Part shown: piece by piece, positions 27,846 through 36,282 of the stretch | How the letters are laid out: the number at the start of each line of letters is the position of its first letter | How positions within the stretch are numbered: position 1 is the first letter of the stretch | Assembly (NCBI RefSeq): GCF_001758785.1 | Contig: NZ_LROM01000087.1 | Span: 118,470-182,469, forward strand | DNA: 64,000 nucleotides | From: Duganella phyllosphaerae | GTDB taxonomy: Bacteria > Pseudomonadota > Gammaproteobacteria > Burkholderiales > Burkholderiaceae_D | Reading direction: 5' to 3' | The notes under the pieces: generated by a model | What the model saw: only the letters and a program-made list of their open reading frames with translations | Database searches by the model: none | What the model was told of the DNA's origin: nothing | Translations under genes and position numbers: made by a program

Positions 27846-28292
27846 ATGGCAAACTCGAACCAAGGTAACAAAGGCAATCAGCAGTCGGGCAACCAGGGCG
27901 GCGGTCGTGGCTTTGCATCGATGGACCCGGAACGTCAACGCGAGATCGCTGCCGAAGGCGGACGTGCTGCGCACGCCTCCGGCAACGCCCACGAGTTCGA
28001 TTCGGAAGAGGCACGCATCGCCGGTAGCCAAAGCCACAAGAACACCAACCAGCAAAGCGCATCGGGTGGTTCGGGCGGCTCGTCTGGTGGCTCGTCGGGC
28101 GGTTCCTCGGGCGGCACCCGTGGCGGCACGCCGGAACAGCATGCTGCAGCCGGACGCCAGAGCCACAAGAACGACGGCAACCAGCAAAGCGGTTCCGGTT
28201 CCGGCAGCCGCAGCAGCTCCGGTTCCGGTACCCGTGGCGGTACGCCGGAGCAGCATGCGGAAGCCGGCCGCCAGAGCCACAAGAGCCGTTGA
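27846..28292 (+). CDS. KGG-repeat stress protein, YciG-like
   Basis: The 148-residue hydrophilic protein carries repeated stress-induced acidophilic (KGG-type) motifs: RGFASMDPERQREIAAEGG, DSEEARIAGSQSHKN, and two copies of RGGTPEQHAxAGRQSHK. They are separated by Gly/Ser-rich linkers (about 75-95 and 118-125). It is probably disordered and made in stationary or osmotic stress, as for YciG. A good AGGAGA site precedes the ATG. Nearby DUF892 and Mn-catalase genes match the enteric yciGFE-katN group. Confidence 0.85.
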   Translation: MANSNQGNKGNQQSGNQGGGRGFASMDPERQREIAAEGGRAAHASGNAHEFDSEEARIAGSQSHKNTNQQSASGGSGGSSGGSSGGSSGGTRGGTPEQHAAAGRQSHKNDGNQQSGSGSGSRSSSGSGTRGGTPEQHAEAGRQSHKSR

Positions 28293-28460
28293 CGCGGCGT
28301 GATCGCGTATTACGTGTAGTTAGCCTGCCGCTGCGCCATGCCATCCGGCCTGACGCAGCGGCGGCTGTTTGTTTGCCGTCACGTGCATTCTTGTGCATTC
28401 TTGCCTGCAGCCCTGGCTGCAGCCTCAGTCAGTCGTTGTTGCCAGTACCTGTTACCGATC

Positions 28461-28814
28461 ATGCAAAACCATTCCGCTCGTGGCGTTTCCACCTCCGCGC
28501 CCGCTGGCCACCAGGCGTCTGGCGAGGCGCGTGAGAGCCTGTTCCGCGCGATCGACGATCTCGAACAAGCGGTGGGGGCGTGGCTCACCACGCCAGCCGC
28601 CTGGGACCAGCGCACCCATCCCTCCATCCGGCAGTTCCTGGTCGATATCCGTGAATATTCCGACGCCCTCCAGCGTGGCGGCAAGGTCTCGCCCAATATC
28701 ATCGTCGCCGCCGCCGACCGCCTGGCCGGCAAGGTCCATCATCCCGAGGTTGACCGCTGCGCAGCCGAAGTACGCGCGGCGCTGGCCGAGTACGTGCGAG
28801 TGCTGCACGGCTGA
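28461..28814 (+). CDS. Hypothetical protein
   Basis: The 117-residue product from ATG 28461 is soluble and mostly helical (e.g. ARESLFRAIDDLEQAVGAWL and CAAEVRAALAEYVRVLHG). No known motif is recognised. Codon use looks like its neighbours. An upstream in-frame ATG at 28338 would add a Cys-rich, unconvincing 41-residue extension. No strong ribosome-binding site is seen, so the start is uncertain. It lies inside the stress-gene group and ends 42 bases before the convergent DUF892 gene. Confidence 0.6.
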   Translation: MQNHSARGVSTSAPAGHQASGEARESLFRAIDDLEQAVGAWLTTPAAWDQRTHPSIRQFLVDIREYSDALQRGGKVSPNIIVAAADRLAGKVHHPEVDRCAAEVRAALAEYVRVLHG

Positions 28815-28856
28815 ATTTCTCAGCCGTGCAGCCGGCGCCCGCGTTTGACTTCGGTG

Positions 28857-29369
28857 TCAGTGGCTGGCAGTCACGCCCGGGGTGGCGGAGCGCGACAGGA
28901 AGGCGCCCGTGGTTTCCGGCAAGTGCTCGAGCAGCCAGGCCGCCATCGCGTGTTCCTGCGCCAGGATCTTGCGGCAGGCGTCGAGCGTGAGGTCGTCGCC
29001 AGCCGCTTCGGCGGCCACCATCAGCGCCGTGTAACTGGCGATCTCCAGGTTTTCGAACACGTAGCCGGCCATCGCGCCTTTCACCACTTCGTCGGTGGCC
29101 AGCATGCCGCCCAGGCCCTGGCCGAAAGCCATCAGCTTGCCGGTCAGATCCTTCATGGTGGACGGGCTGGCGCCATGGCGCTCCAGGCACGATTCGAGCT
29201 GGGCGCGCTGCCAGCGGGTTTCGTCGATGTGCTGGCGGATGCGCTCGCGCAGCTGCGGGTAGTGGTCGAGCCGCTCGGCCTGGGCTTCCAGCATGGCTTC
29301 GGCCTGCTGCTCCATCGCGTGCGCATCGCGCAGCCAGTCGACCAGGTGTTCTTGTGGGGTAGTGGTCAT
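28857..29369 (-). CDS. Ferritin-like DUF892 protein, YciF/YciE type
   Basis: The 170-residue all-helical protein matches DUF892: HLVDWLRDAHAMEQQAEAML near the start, HIDETRWQRAQLESCL, and later helices with NLEIASYTAL and LAQEHAMAAWLLEHLP. Paired Glu/His residues across the helices can bind a di-iron or similar centre. A GAAGGAGA site precedes the ATG. It lies 12 bases beyond the Mn-catalase stop, in the same direction, so the two form an operon. YciF-type proteins belong to the RpoS stress regulon in enterics. Confidence 0.9.
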   Translation of the reverse strand: MTTTPQEHLVDWLRDAHAMEQQAEAMLEAQAERLDHYPQLRERIRQHIDETRWQRAQLESCLERHGASPSTMKDLTGKLMAFGQGLGGMLATDEVVKGAMAGYVFENLEIASYTALMVAAEAAGDDLTLDACRKILAQEHAMAAWLLEHLPETTGAFLSRSATPGVTASH

Positions 29370-29380
29370 GGTGGTCTCCT

Positions 29381-30286
29381 TCAGGCCAGCGGGGCTTTGG
29401 CAGCGGCGTCGCCCTCGGGCGCCATGCCCATTTCGGCGCCGGTCACTGGATCGACACTGGTATCGGACATGGTGCGCGTGGCCATGCGGTCAAGCTGGTC
29501 GGCGTCGTCCTGCTGCACCTGTACGCTGGCGCTGCCGTCGCCGCCATCGACTGCCACCTGGGCGTCGCGCTCATCCACGCGCTGCCATTCCGGGCCGTCG
29601 TTCCAGGGGCCCAGCATGTCGGCGCCGCCTTGCGACATATTGAAGTACACGCTGGTAAAGCGCGGGTCGCCCGGCATTTTTCCCGGCGGGAAGTTGGGCG
29701 CGATGGTGTACAGCGCTTTCTCGAACGATTTCTGGTGCGCGATTTCGCGTGTCATCAGGAAGCCCAGCGCCTCTTTCACGCCGGGATCGTCGGTGAGGTT
29801 GATCAGGCGCTCGTAGACGATCTTGGCGCGCGCTTCTGCAGCGATATTGGAGCGCAGGTCGGCGGTCGGCTCGCCGATGGTGTCGATGTAGGCGGAGGTC
29901 CACGGCACCCCGGCCGAATTGGTCAGCGGCGCGCCGGCGCCGTACAGCACCTGCGTGATATGGCTGTCGTTGCCGGCGCCGGTGATCTTGCGATACAGCT
30001 CGCCTTCCTGGTCCACGCCTTCGGCCAGGCGGCCCTTGGCGCCCTTGTTGAGCATGACGACGATATTGCCGATCACTTCCAGGTGGCTCAGTTCTTCGGT
30101 GGCGATGTCGAACAACATGTCCTTGCGACCGGGATCGTCTTCCGACAGGGCCTGGGTGAAGTAGCGGCAGGCGGCCGCCAGTTCTCCCTGCGGACCGCCA
30201 AACTGTTCCAGCATCAGGTTGGCCAGGCCAGGATTGGGTTGACTGACACGCACGGTGTATTGCAAACGCTTGGTGTGGGCAAACAT
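29381..30286 (-). CDS. Manganese catalase
   Basis: The 301-residue protein starts at ATG 30286 with an AAGGAG site; a longer upstream frame has no catalase features. It is a four-helix di-manganese catalase: FTQALSEDDPGRKDMLFDIATEELSHLE carries Glu and His ligands, and AEARAKIVYERL with TREIAHQKSFEKAL carries the second set. It destroys hydrogen peroxide without haem. The C terminus (about 240-301) is an acidic extension typical of KatN-like forms. It is co-directional with the DUF892 gene. Confidence 0.93.
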   Translation of the reverse strand: MFAHTKRLQYTVRVSQPNPGLANLMLEQFGGPQGELAAACRYFTQALSEDDPGRKDMLFDIATEELSHLEVIGNIVVMLNKGAKGRLAEGVDQEGELYRKITGAGNDSHITQVLYGAGAPLTNSAGVPWTSAYIDTIGEPTADLRSNIAAEARAKIVYERLINLTDDPGVKEALGFLMTREIAHQKSFEKALYTIAPNFPPGKMPGDPRFTSVYFNMSQGGADMLGPWNDGPEWQRVDERDAQVAVDGGDGSASVQVQQDDADQLDRMATRTMSDTSVDPVTGAEMGMAPEGDAAAKAPLA

Positions 30287-30549
30287 GGGTACTCCTTGAG
30301 TTGAAAAAGGGAGGCGAAGTCGGCAGAGTCTGCCGGGCGAAAACCCATGATGCGTGCAACCGGCGCCATCACGTGTAGGAACAGGTTGGGGGGATATGTA
30401 GGAGTGTTTGCGGCCGCTGGCCCGCTGGCCACTGTTCGCCATGGCGGACGGCCTGTGCGCGATCGGCCGGTTATCAGGTGCCGTCGGCCGCGCTACCATG
30501 CCTGGGCATCGTCGCGACGCATCGTTCACTTACCTTTACTGCAGCAGCC

Positions 30550-31422
30550 ATGACCCACCTGACAGACGACCGCTTTACACCGGCCCATTGCGACATCGCT
30601 TTCAACCGCTTCGGCTACGGCGCCATGCAACTTGCCGGCCCACACGTGTTCGGCCCACCGAAAGACCGCGCCGCTGCCATCGCCGTGCTGCGCGCGGCGG
30701 TGGAGCTGGGCATCAACCATCTCGACACGGCCGACTTCTACGGCCCCCACGTCACCAACCAGATCATCCGCGAGGCGCTGCACCCGTACCGCGACGACCT
30801 GACCATCGTCACCAAGATCGGTTTTTTGCGCGGCGCCGACGGCGCCTGGAACGTTGCCGCCGAACCGCAGCAATTGCGCGACGCGGTGCACGCCAACCTG
30901 CGCCACCTGGGCCTCGCTGTACTCGACGTGGTCAACCTGCGCGCTCCCGGGGTCAACGGCCCGGATGGCGCGTCGCTGGCGCAATCGCTCGACACTTTGT
31001 TGCGCTTGAAACAGGAGGGATTGGTGCGCCATATCGGCCTGAGCAACGTTACCGCAACGCAGGTGGCCGAGGCCCAGGCGGTCACGCCGATCGTCTGCGT
31101 GCAAAACCACTACAACCTGGTGCACCGCGCGGACGACGCCCTGATCGACAGCCTGGCCGCACAAGGCATCGCCTACGTGCCGTTCTTCCCGCTCGGTGGA
31201 TTTACGCCGTTGCAGACCGATACCCTGACCCAGGTGGCGGTTGCGCTGGAAGCTACGCCGATGCAGGTGGCGCTGGCCTGGCTGCTGCAACGTGCGCCGA
31301 ACATGCTGGTCATTCCCGGCACGTCATCGGTGGCCCACCTGCGCGAAAATGCTGCCGCCGCCAGCCTGCGGCTCGATGCGCAGTCGCTGGCGGTGCTGGC
31401 AGGGGCGGCCGCAGCGCCTTGA
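30550..31422 (+). CDS. pdxI: Aldo/keto reductase, PdxI/YdbC-like
   Basis: The 290-residue protein follows E. coli YdbC (PdxI, NADPH-dependent pyridoxal reductase) closely: FGYGAMQLAGPHVFGPPKDR, DFYGPHVTNQIIREAL with the catalytic Tyr, TIVTKIG with the Lys, LDVVNLR in place of the usual His motif, and PGTSSVAHLREN near the NADP site. This altered DVVNLR is itself a mark of the YdbC group. ATG 30550 is chosen because it aligns with the family start. It diverges from the Mn-catalase gene. Confidence 0.8.
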   Translation: MTHLTDDRFTPAHCDIAFNRFGYGAMQLAGPHVFGPPKDRAAAIAVLRAAVELGINHLDTADFYGPHVTNQIIREALHPYRDDLTIVTKIGFLRGADGAWNVAAEPQQLRDAVHANLRHLGLAVLDVVNLRAPGVNGPDGASLAQSLDTLLRLKQEGLVRHIGLSNVTATQVAEAQAVTPIVCVQNHYNLVHRADDALIDSLAAQGIAYVPFFPLGGFTPLQTDTLTQVAVALEATPMQVALAWLLQRAPNMLVIPGTSSVAHLRENAAAASLRLDAQSLAVLAGAAAAP

Positions 31423-31461
31423 CGGCGGCGCAGTGGTCGAGACGAAGCTGCGCACCGCAAG

Positions 31462-31841
31462 TCAAGGCTGGCCGGTGGCGGTGGCCGCAGCGGGGTTGGC
31501 CCGCCCGCGCAGGATCGGCAGTATCGTCGTTTGCGGCGACGCCTTGAATGCACGACAGCCGAACCCCTCGCAAAAACCGCACAGGTTGCAGGTCCCCATG
31601 CGCACCCCATACGGGTCGGTGTAGGCGCCGGTGAAGCCGATCGCCTTCCATGCCGTCATGCCCCGGTTGCCGCCGCAATGGGAATCGGTGAAGTACGCCG
31701 GCCGGCGGCTTTGGCGTCCCTGGCCGCTGCCGTCGCTGCTGCCGGTTGCACCGCCAGCGCCGCCGTCGGCGCCAGCGCCGAGGTCAGTGCGATCTGGGCG
31801 GCGCCGTGCAGGAAGATGCGGCGTTGGCTGGGGTCGGTCAT
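31462..31841 (-). pseudogene. Decayed gene: Tat-type leader joined to a GMC oxidoreductase fragment
   Basis: From ATG 31841 the minus strand encodes MTDPSQRRIFLHGAAQIALT, a twin-arginine-like leader, and runs 61 residues to a stop at 31656. In another frame, ending at 31462, it encodes YTDPYGVRMGTCNLCGFCEG and KASPQTTILPIL. These match the Cys-rich segment of GMC dehydrogenases such as the intact gene at 34496-36268 (NPYGSQLAPCNYCGYC, KASPQTTIL). Only about 60 of some 590 residues remain and the two parts are out of frame. I read it as the remnant of a second gluconate-dehydrogenase-like locus. Confidence 0.6.
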
Positions 31842-32047
31842 GGCGGGGCTCCTGGCTCGGTAATGGCAACCAGTCTACGGGCCGTTGGTGTTCTTGCCGC
31901 CTCCGGGAAGGCATGGTGGCGGTCCCTCTTTCCGGCTATGCCATAAGTCCTGGCCGAAAGGCGGGGGCGTGGCCGTCATCTGCATGCTGTAATCGGCCGC
32001 AAGCCCCCGCACGTCGATTCGGGGAACTTTTACAGCCAAGGAAAACC

Positions 32048-32920
32048 ATGACCATCGAGATCAAACACCATACCGTGCAAGCGAACGGCATCCGCCAGCA
32101 TTACCTGGAAGCGGGAGACACCACAGGCGCGCCGGTTGTGCTGCTGCACGGCTTTCCCGAGACCAGCTTCGCCTGGCGGTTCCAGATGCCGGAACTGGCC
32201 AAGCACTATCGCGTGATTGCGCCCGACCTGCGCGGCTACGGCGAAACCGACAAGCCGGCTGCCGGTTACGACAAGCGCACCATGGCGCGCGACCTGGTGG
32301 AGCTGCTGCGCGTGCTCGATATTCCTAAGATCGCGCTGGTGGGCCACGACCGCGGCGCCCGCGTGGCCACGCGCTTTGCCAAGGACCATCCGGAACTGCT
32401 GGACCGGCTGGTGGTCATGGACAACGTCCCCACCCGCATCGTAGCGCGCGAATTTTCGCCGCAACTGGCCAACTCGTACTGGTTCTTCATCTTCAACCAG
32501 GTACCCGACCTGCCCGAGGCGTTGATCGCCGGGCGCGAGGACCTGTGGCTGCGCCACCTGTTCTCGGACTGGTGCTACAACCCGCTGGCCATTTCCGGCG
32601 CCGCCTTCGACACCTACGTGGAAGCCTACCGCCGCCCCGGCGCCGTGCGCGGCGCCATGTCCGACTACCGGGCCATCGCGGAAGATGTGGCGCAGGACAA
32701 GGTCGATGCCGACATCAAGATCTCCTGTCCCACGCTGTCGCTGTGGGGTGCGGACTTCCATGCGGTGGGCAAGATGTTCGACATGGCGGCCGTGTGGGCC
32801 GAGATGGCGTCGAACCTGCGCACGGTAGCGATCCCGCAGGCAGGCCACCTGCCGCAGGAAGAGCAGCCCGAGCTGGTCAACGCCGCGCTGCTCGACTTTT
32901 TGGCCGGCTGGAAGGGCTAG
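32048..32920 (+). CDS. Alpha/beta hydrolase, haloacetate dehalogenase/epoxide hydrolase-like
   Basis: The 290-residue enzyme has the oxyanion segment HGFPETS (about 34-40), nucleophile elbow GHDRGAR with Asp101, and a late His in QAGHLPQEE. The Asp nucleophile followed by RGAR is the hallmark of fluoroacetate/haloacetate dehalogenases, and NVPTRIVAR and the cap segment also match. The paired His-Trp of the proven halide pocket is not clearly present (SYWFFIFNQ), so epoxide or other ester-like substrates remain possible. AAGGAAAA precedes the ATG. The next gene fragment starts directly after its stop. Confidence 0.78.
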   Translation: MTIEIKHHTVQANGIRQHYLEAGDTTGAPVVLLHGFPETSFAWRFQMPELAKHYRVIAPDLRGYGETDKPAAGYDKRTMARDLVELLRVLDIPKIALVGHDRGARVATRFAKDHPELLDRLVVMDNVPTRIVAREFSPQLANSYWFFIFNQVPDLPEALIAGREDLWLRHLFSDWCYNPLAISGAAFDTYVEAYRRPGAVRGAMSDYRAIAEDVAQDKVDADIKISCPTLSLWGADFHAVGKMFDMAAVWAEMASNLRTVAIPQAGHLPQEEQPELVNAALLDFLAGWKG

Positions 32921-33204
32921 ATGGACGTACTGTTTTCCATCGTGCTGCCGATCTTCGCGCTGATCGGCGTCGGCTGGGTGGCGCGCCGCGCCGCCTGGAT
33001 GGGGCCCGAAGGCGCGCTGGAACTGAACCGCTTCGTGGTGTACCTCGGCATGCCGGCGCTGCTATTCCAGATCATGGCCAAGGCCAGCTTTCGCGACCTG
33101 GCGCAGCCTGGCTTCATCGCCGCCTTCGGCATCGGCAGGTTTCGACGGTGGTGTCGGTGCTGACGATTTCGGTGTTGATTACCTTGCTGCGCACTGCCGC
33201 ATAA
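32921..33204 (+). pseudogene. AEC family transporter with large internal deletion
   Basis: The first 72 or so residues (MDVLFSIVLPIFALIGVGWV and on to FIAAFGIG) are the N terminus of an auxin-efflux-carrier-type transporter, normally about 310 residues. At about 33137 the sequence jumps, one frame over, to STVVSVLTISVLITLLR and a stop at 33204, which resembles the last membrane helix of such proteins. The middle eight or so helices are missing. The frame from ATG 32921 runs out at 33163. A terminator follows. Confidence 0.65.
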
Positions 33205-33205
33205 C

Positions 33206-33232
33206 AAACGGGCTGGTCGCCAGCCCGTTTTC
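33206..33232. terminator. Bidirectional terminator between AEC remnant and cytochrome c gene
   Basis: The stem AAACGGGCTGG / CCAGCCCGTTT with a short TCG-type loop is flanked by A-rich and T-rich sides, between convergent genes. Confidence 0.8.
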
Positions 33233-33236
33233 AGTA

Positions 33237-34499
33237 TTACTCCTGCTTTTCCTGCACCTTCGCCCGCACTTTCCCGACGTCGCGCTCGGTCACCGGCGAA
33301 CCTGTATTGCTCCAGCCCTGGCGCACAAACGAGGCCAGCGCTGCCACCTCCTTGTCGTCGAGGCGCTTGCCGAAGCCCGGCATCACCAGGATCGACGGCG
33401 CCTTGTCGGTCGATGGCGTGCGCGCGCCTTGCATGATCACGTGGATCAGTCCGGCCGGGCTTTCGGCGTTGGCCACCGTGGCGCCGTCGAGCACCGGGAA
33501 CACGCGCGCTGCGCCCTTGCCGTTGACGAAGTGGCAGGCAGCGCAATTGTCGAGGTAAAGGCGTTCGCCCAGCGTCAGGTTGATGGCTGACGTCAGCTTT
33601 TTAGCCGTTGCCTCCACGCCCTGGGCCGTGACGGCGGCGGCGCGCGGGGCGGCTGGCGGCAGGCTTTTCAGGTACGCGGCGATCGATTTCAGGTCGGCAT
33701 CGTCGAGGTGCGCGGTGCTGTGCTCGACCACGGCGGTCATTTCACCGGCCACGGCGGACGTGGTGTTACGCCCGGTTTGCAGGTAATCGACGATGGCCGC
33801 CTGGTTCCAGCGTGGCAGGCCGCGCAGCGAAGGGACCGGCCAGCCGTTCAAGTCGCCGCCGGCGAGGAACTTCGCTTCCGAGCTGTCGCCGGCTTTTTCG
33901 TTCATGGCAAAACCGCGCGGCGTGTGGCAGCTGCTGCAATGGCCCAGGCCTTCGACCAGGTAGGCGCCGTTGCGCACTTGTGCGCTCCAGCCCGGTTGTG
34001 CCTTGAATGGCTGGTCGGACGCGAACATATAGTTCCACACCGCCATGCCCCAGCGCATATTGAACGGGAAGTTCATGCTGGTGGCCGGTGGCGTGTAGGC
34101 CGACGGTTTGACGCCCGCCTGGAAGTAGGCATACAACGCCTTGATATCGGCATCGTTGACCTTGGCGTAACTGGTGTACGGCATGGCCGGGTACAGGTGG
34201 GTACCGTCGGCTTTCACGCCCTTGCGCACCGCGTCGGCAAACTGCTGCTCGGTGTAGGCGCCGATACCGTGCTGCTTGTCGGGCGTGATATTGGTGGAGT
34301 AGATGATGCCGTGGCCGCTGTCGATCGCCAGGCCGCCGGCAAACGCCGGTTTGCCCGGTGCGCTGTGGCAGGCGATGCAGTCGCCGGCGCGGGCCAGGTA
34401 TGCGCCGCGCTGGACCAGGGTGTTGGCCGGGGCGGCAAACGCCGTGCTGGCAGCCAGTCCGGCCGCAATAGTGAGGAAATGGGCGAATTTTTTCATCAT
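33237..34499 (-). CDS. Triheme cytochrome c subunit of a membrane sugar/alcohol dehydrogenase
   Basis: The 420-residue protein has a signal peptide (about 1-23) and three haem c sites: CIACH at 41-45, CSSCH near 190 and CAACH near 330. This is the arrangement of the cytochrome subunit of gluconate 2-dehydrogenase and related FAD dehydrogenases, which pass electrons to ubiquinone. The start (ATG 34499, or 34496) overlaps the stop of the GMC subunit gene. No C-terminal membrane helix is obvious, so attachment is probably through a helix or lipid contact not visible here. Confidence 0.9.
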   Translation of the reverse strand: MMKKFAHFLTIAAGLAASTAFAAPANTLVQRGAYLARAGDCIACHSAPGKPAFAGGLAIDSGHGIIYSTNITPDKQHGIGAYTEQQFADAVRKGVKADGTHLYPAMPYTSYAKVNDADIKALYAYFQAGVKPSAYTPPATSMNFPFNMRWGMAVWNYMFASDQPFKAQPGWSAQVRNGAYLVEGLGHCSSCHTPRGFAMNEKAGDSSEAKFLAGGDLNGWPVPSLRGLPRWNQAAIVDYLQTGRNTTSAVAGEMTAVVEHSTAHLDDADLKSIAAYLKSLPPAAPRAAAVTAQGVEATAKKLTSAINLTLGERLYLDNCAACHFVNGKGAARVFPVLDGATVANAESPAGLIHVIMQGARTPSTDKAPSILVMPGFGKRLDDKEVAALASFVRQGWSNTGSPVTERDVGKVRAKVQEKQE

Positions 34500-36268
34500 G
34501 CTTGCACCAGCGGGCCTGGATTCTTCAAATAGTGGTTCTTGATCGCCTCGGCTGCGAACAGCGTGATGGCGCCGATGGTGGCGGTCGGGTTGGCCTGGAA
34601 GTTCTGCGGGAACGCATTGCCGCCCGGGACGAACACGTTATGCACGTCCCACGATTGCAGGTAGCGGTTCAGGGCCGAGTCGCGCGGCGAGTCGCCCATG
34701 ATGGCGCCGCCCACGTTGTGGGTGGAGACGTACTTGGTGATATCCCAGTGCGAATCGAGGCCGAGGAAACTTTCCGACATGAAGTCCGGCTTCATTTCCC
34801 TGGCGATCTTGCCGACGATCTCGCGCAGGTAGCGTTGCAGTTTCAGTTCGTTCTGGCGCCAGTCGAACGTCATGCGCAGCAGCGGCTGGCCCCATGGATC
34901 TTTATAGGTCGGGTCGAGGTCGAGGAAGTGGCCGCGATACGACATGCAGGTGGTCGTGATGCCGATCTTCATCGAACGGTCATACCAGTCCACCATGCCT
35001 TCCTTCCAGCCCTGGCCCCAGCTGGGGGTGCCCGGCGGCAGCGCAGTGCCGATCGGCGCGCCGCTCGACTGCGAGCTGTGGATCTTGGCGCCGCCGAGGA
35101 AGCCGAGCTTGATGCCGTCGTCGTAGTTGCCGGGCGAGATGTCGTTGAACATCTCGCCGGTGGCGCCGGCCGTGGCAAACGAATTGAAATGCTTGTCCTT
35201 GAAGAACAGGGTGGCTGCGCCGTTGGACAGGAAGGCGTAGTTGCGGCCGATGGTGCCGGTCTCGGTGATCGGGTCGTATGGCTTGCCGATGCCGGAGAGC
35301 AGCATCAGGCGTACGTTGGCGAACTGGAAGCTCGACAGGATGACGATTTTCGCTGGCTGGAACACTTCGCGCTGCTGCTCGTCGATGTAGGTGACTCCCT
35401 TCGCGGTCTTCTTATCGGCATGCAGATCGACGCGGATCACCATTGCATTGGCCTTGTAGTCGAAGTTGGGCATGCGCTTGACCACGTCGAGGATGGTGGT
35501 TTGCGGCGACGCCTTCGAATAGTTCAGGCACGGGTACTTGCTGCAATAGCCGCAGTAGTTGCACGGCGCCAGTTGCGAGCCGTAGGGATTGGTCCACGCG
35601 CTCGAGACGTTGGCCGACGGATTGGGGAACGGGTGGTAGCCCATGTTTTTTGCCGTGGCCGCGAACAGCGAACTGTTGTAGGTGTCGTGTAGCGCTGGCA
35701 ATGGATACGGGCTTGAACGCGGACCCTCGAACGGGTCGCCGCCGGGCTGGATCTGGCCTTTCAGGTTGCCGGTGTTGCCGGACAGCCCGCAAATCTTGTC
35801 GAACTTGTCGAAGTGCGGTTCGATCTCGTCCCACGTAAACGGAAAGTCTTTCACGCGCATGTCGGGGTCGAGCGTGCCACGCGGGTACGCCTGGTCGGCA
35901 TAGGTCTTGAGCTTGAGATCGGTGGGGGTAGGGCGGATCAGTACGCCGGTCCAGTGCAGGCCGGAGCCGCCGACGCCGGTGCCCGGTGCAAACGCGCCCC
36001 ATTTGCGGGTGGGCAGCGCGGTTTCGCCGGTGTTGTAGCGCACCGTGAGCGCGGCGTCGCGCGGGGTCGCAAACACCTTGTTGCGGATCGCGTAGGCGTA
36101 CTGGTCGGCCGGCTTAGGATAGGCGAAGTCTTCCGGCGGGCGGTCCGGGCCGCGCTCGAGCGCACGCACTTTCAGGCCGGCTTGCGCCAGTTCGATGGCC
36201 ATGATGGAGCCGGCCCAGCCGAGTCCGACGATGACGACATCGACGTCGTCGTTAGTAATCTTTTGCAT
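34496..36268 (-). CDS. GMC family FAD-dependent dehydrogenase, large subunit (gluconate 2-dehydrogenase-like)
   Basis: With ATG 36268 (MQKITNDDVDVV) the subunit is 590 residues. The FAD-binding GLGWAGS lies at 15-21. A central Cys-rich segment, CNYCGYCSKYPC, may hold an iron-sulfur cluster, as in the fungal-type GMC complex relatives. The C-terminal catalytic region has STHNVGGAIMG with the likely active-site His and GGNAFPQNFQANPTATIGA. It oxidises a sugar acid, polyol or similar on the periplasmic side; the substrate is not readable. It lacks its own signal and is presumably exported with the Tat-bearing small subunit. Confidence 0.9.
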   Translation of the reverse strand: MQKITNDDVDVVIVGLGWAGSIMAIELAQAGLKVRALERGPDRPPEDFAYPKPADQYAYAIRNKVFATPRDAALTVRYNTGETALPTRKWGAFAPGTGVGGSGLHWTGVLIRPTPTDLKLKTYADQAYPRGTLDPDMRVKDFPFTWDEIEPHFDKFDKICGLSGNTGNLKGQIQPGGDPFEGPRSSPYPLPALHDTYNSSLFAATAKNMGYHPFPNPSANVSSAWTNPYGSQLAPCNYCGYCSKYPCLNYSKASPQTTILDVVKRMPNFDYKANAMVIRVDLHADKKTAKGVTYIDEQQREVFQPAKIVILSSFQFANVRLMLLSGIGKPYDPITETGTIGRNYAFLSNGAATLFFKDKHFNSFATAGATGEMFNDISPGNYDDGIKLGFLGGAKIHSSQSSGAPIGTALPPGTPSWGQGWKEGMVDWYDRSMKIGITTTCMSYRGHFLDLDPTYKDPWGQPLLRMTFDWRQNELKLQRYLREIVGKIAREMKPDFMSESFLGLDSHWDITKYVSTHNVGGAIMGDSPRDSALNRYLQSWDVHNVFVPGGNAFPQNFQANPTATIGAITLFAAEAIKNHYLKNPGPLVQA

Positions 36269-36282
36269 AAGGTTCCTATTGG

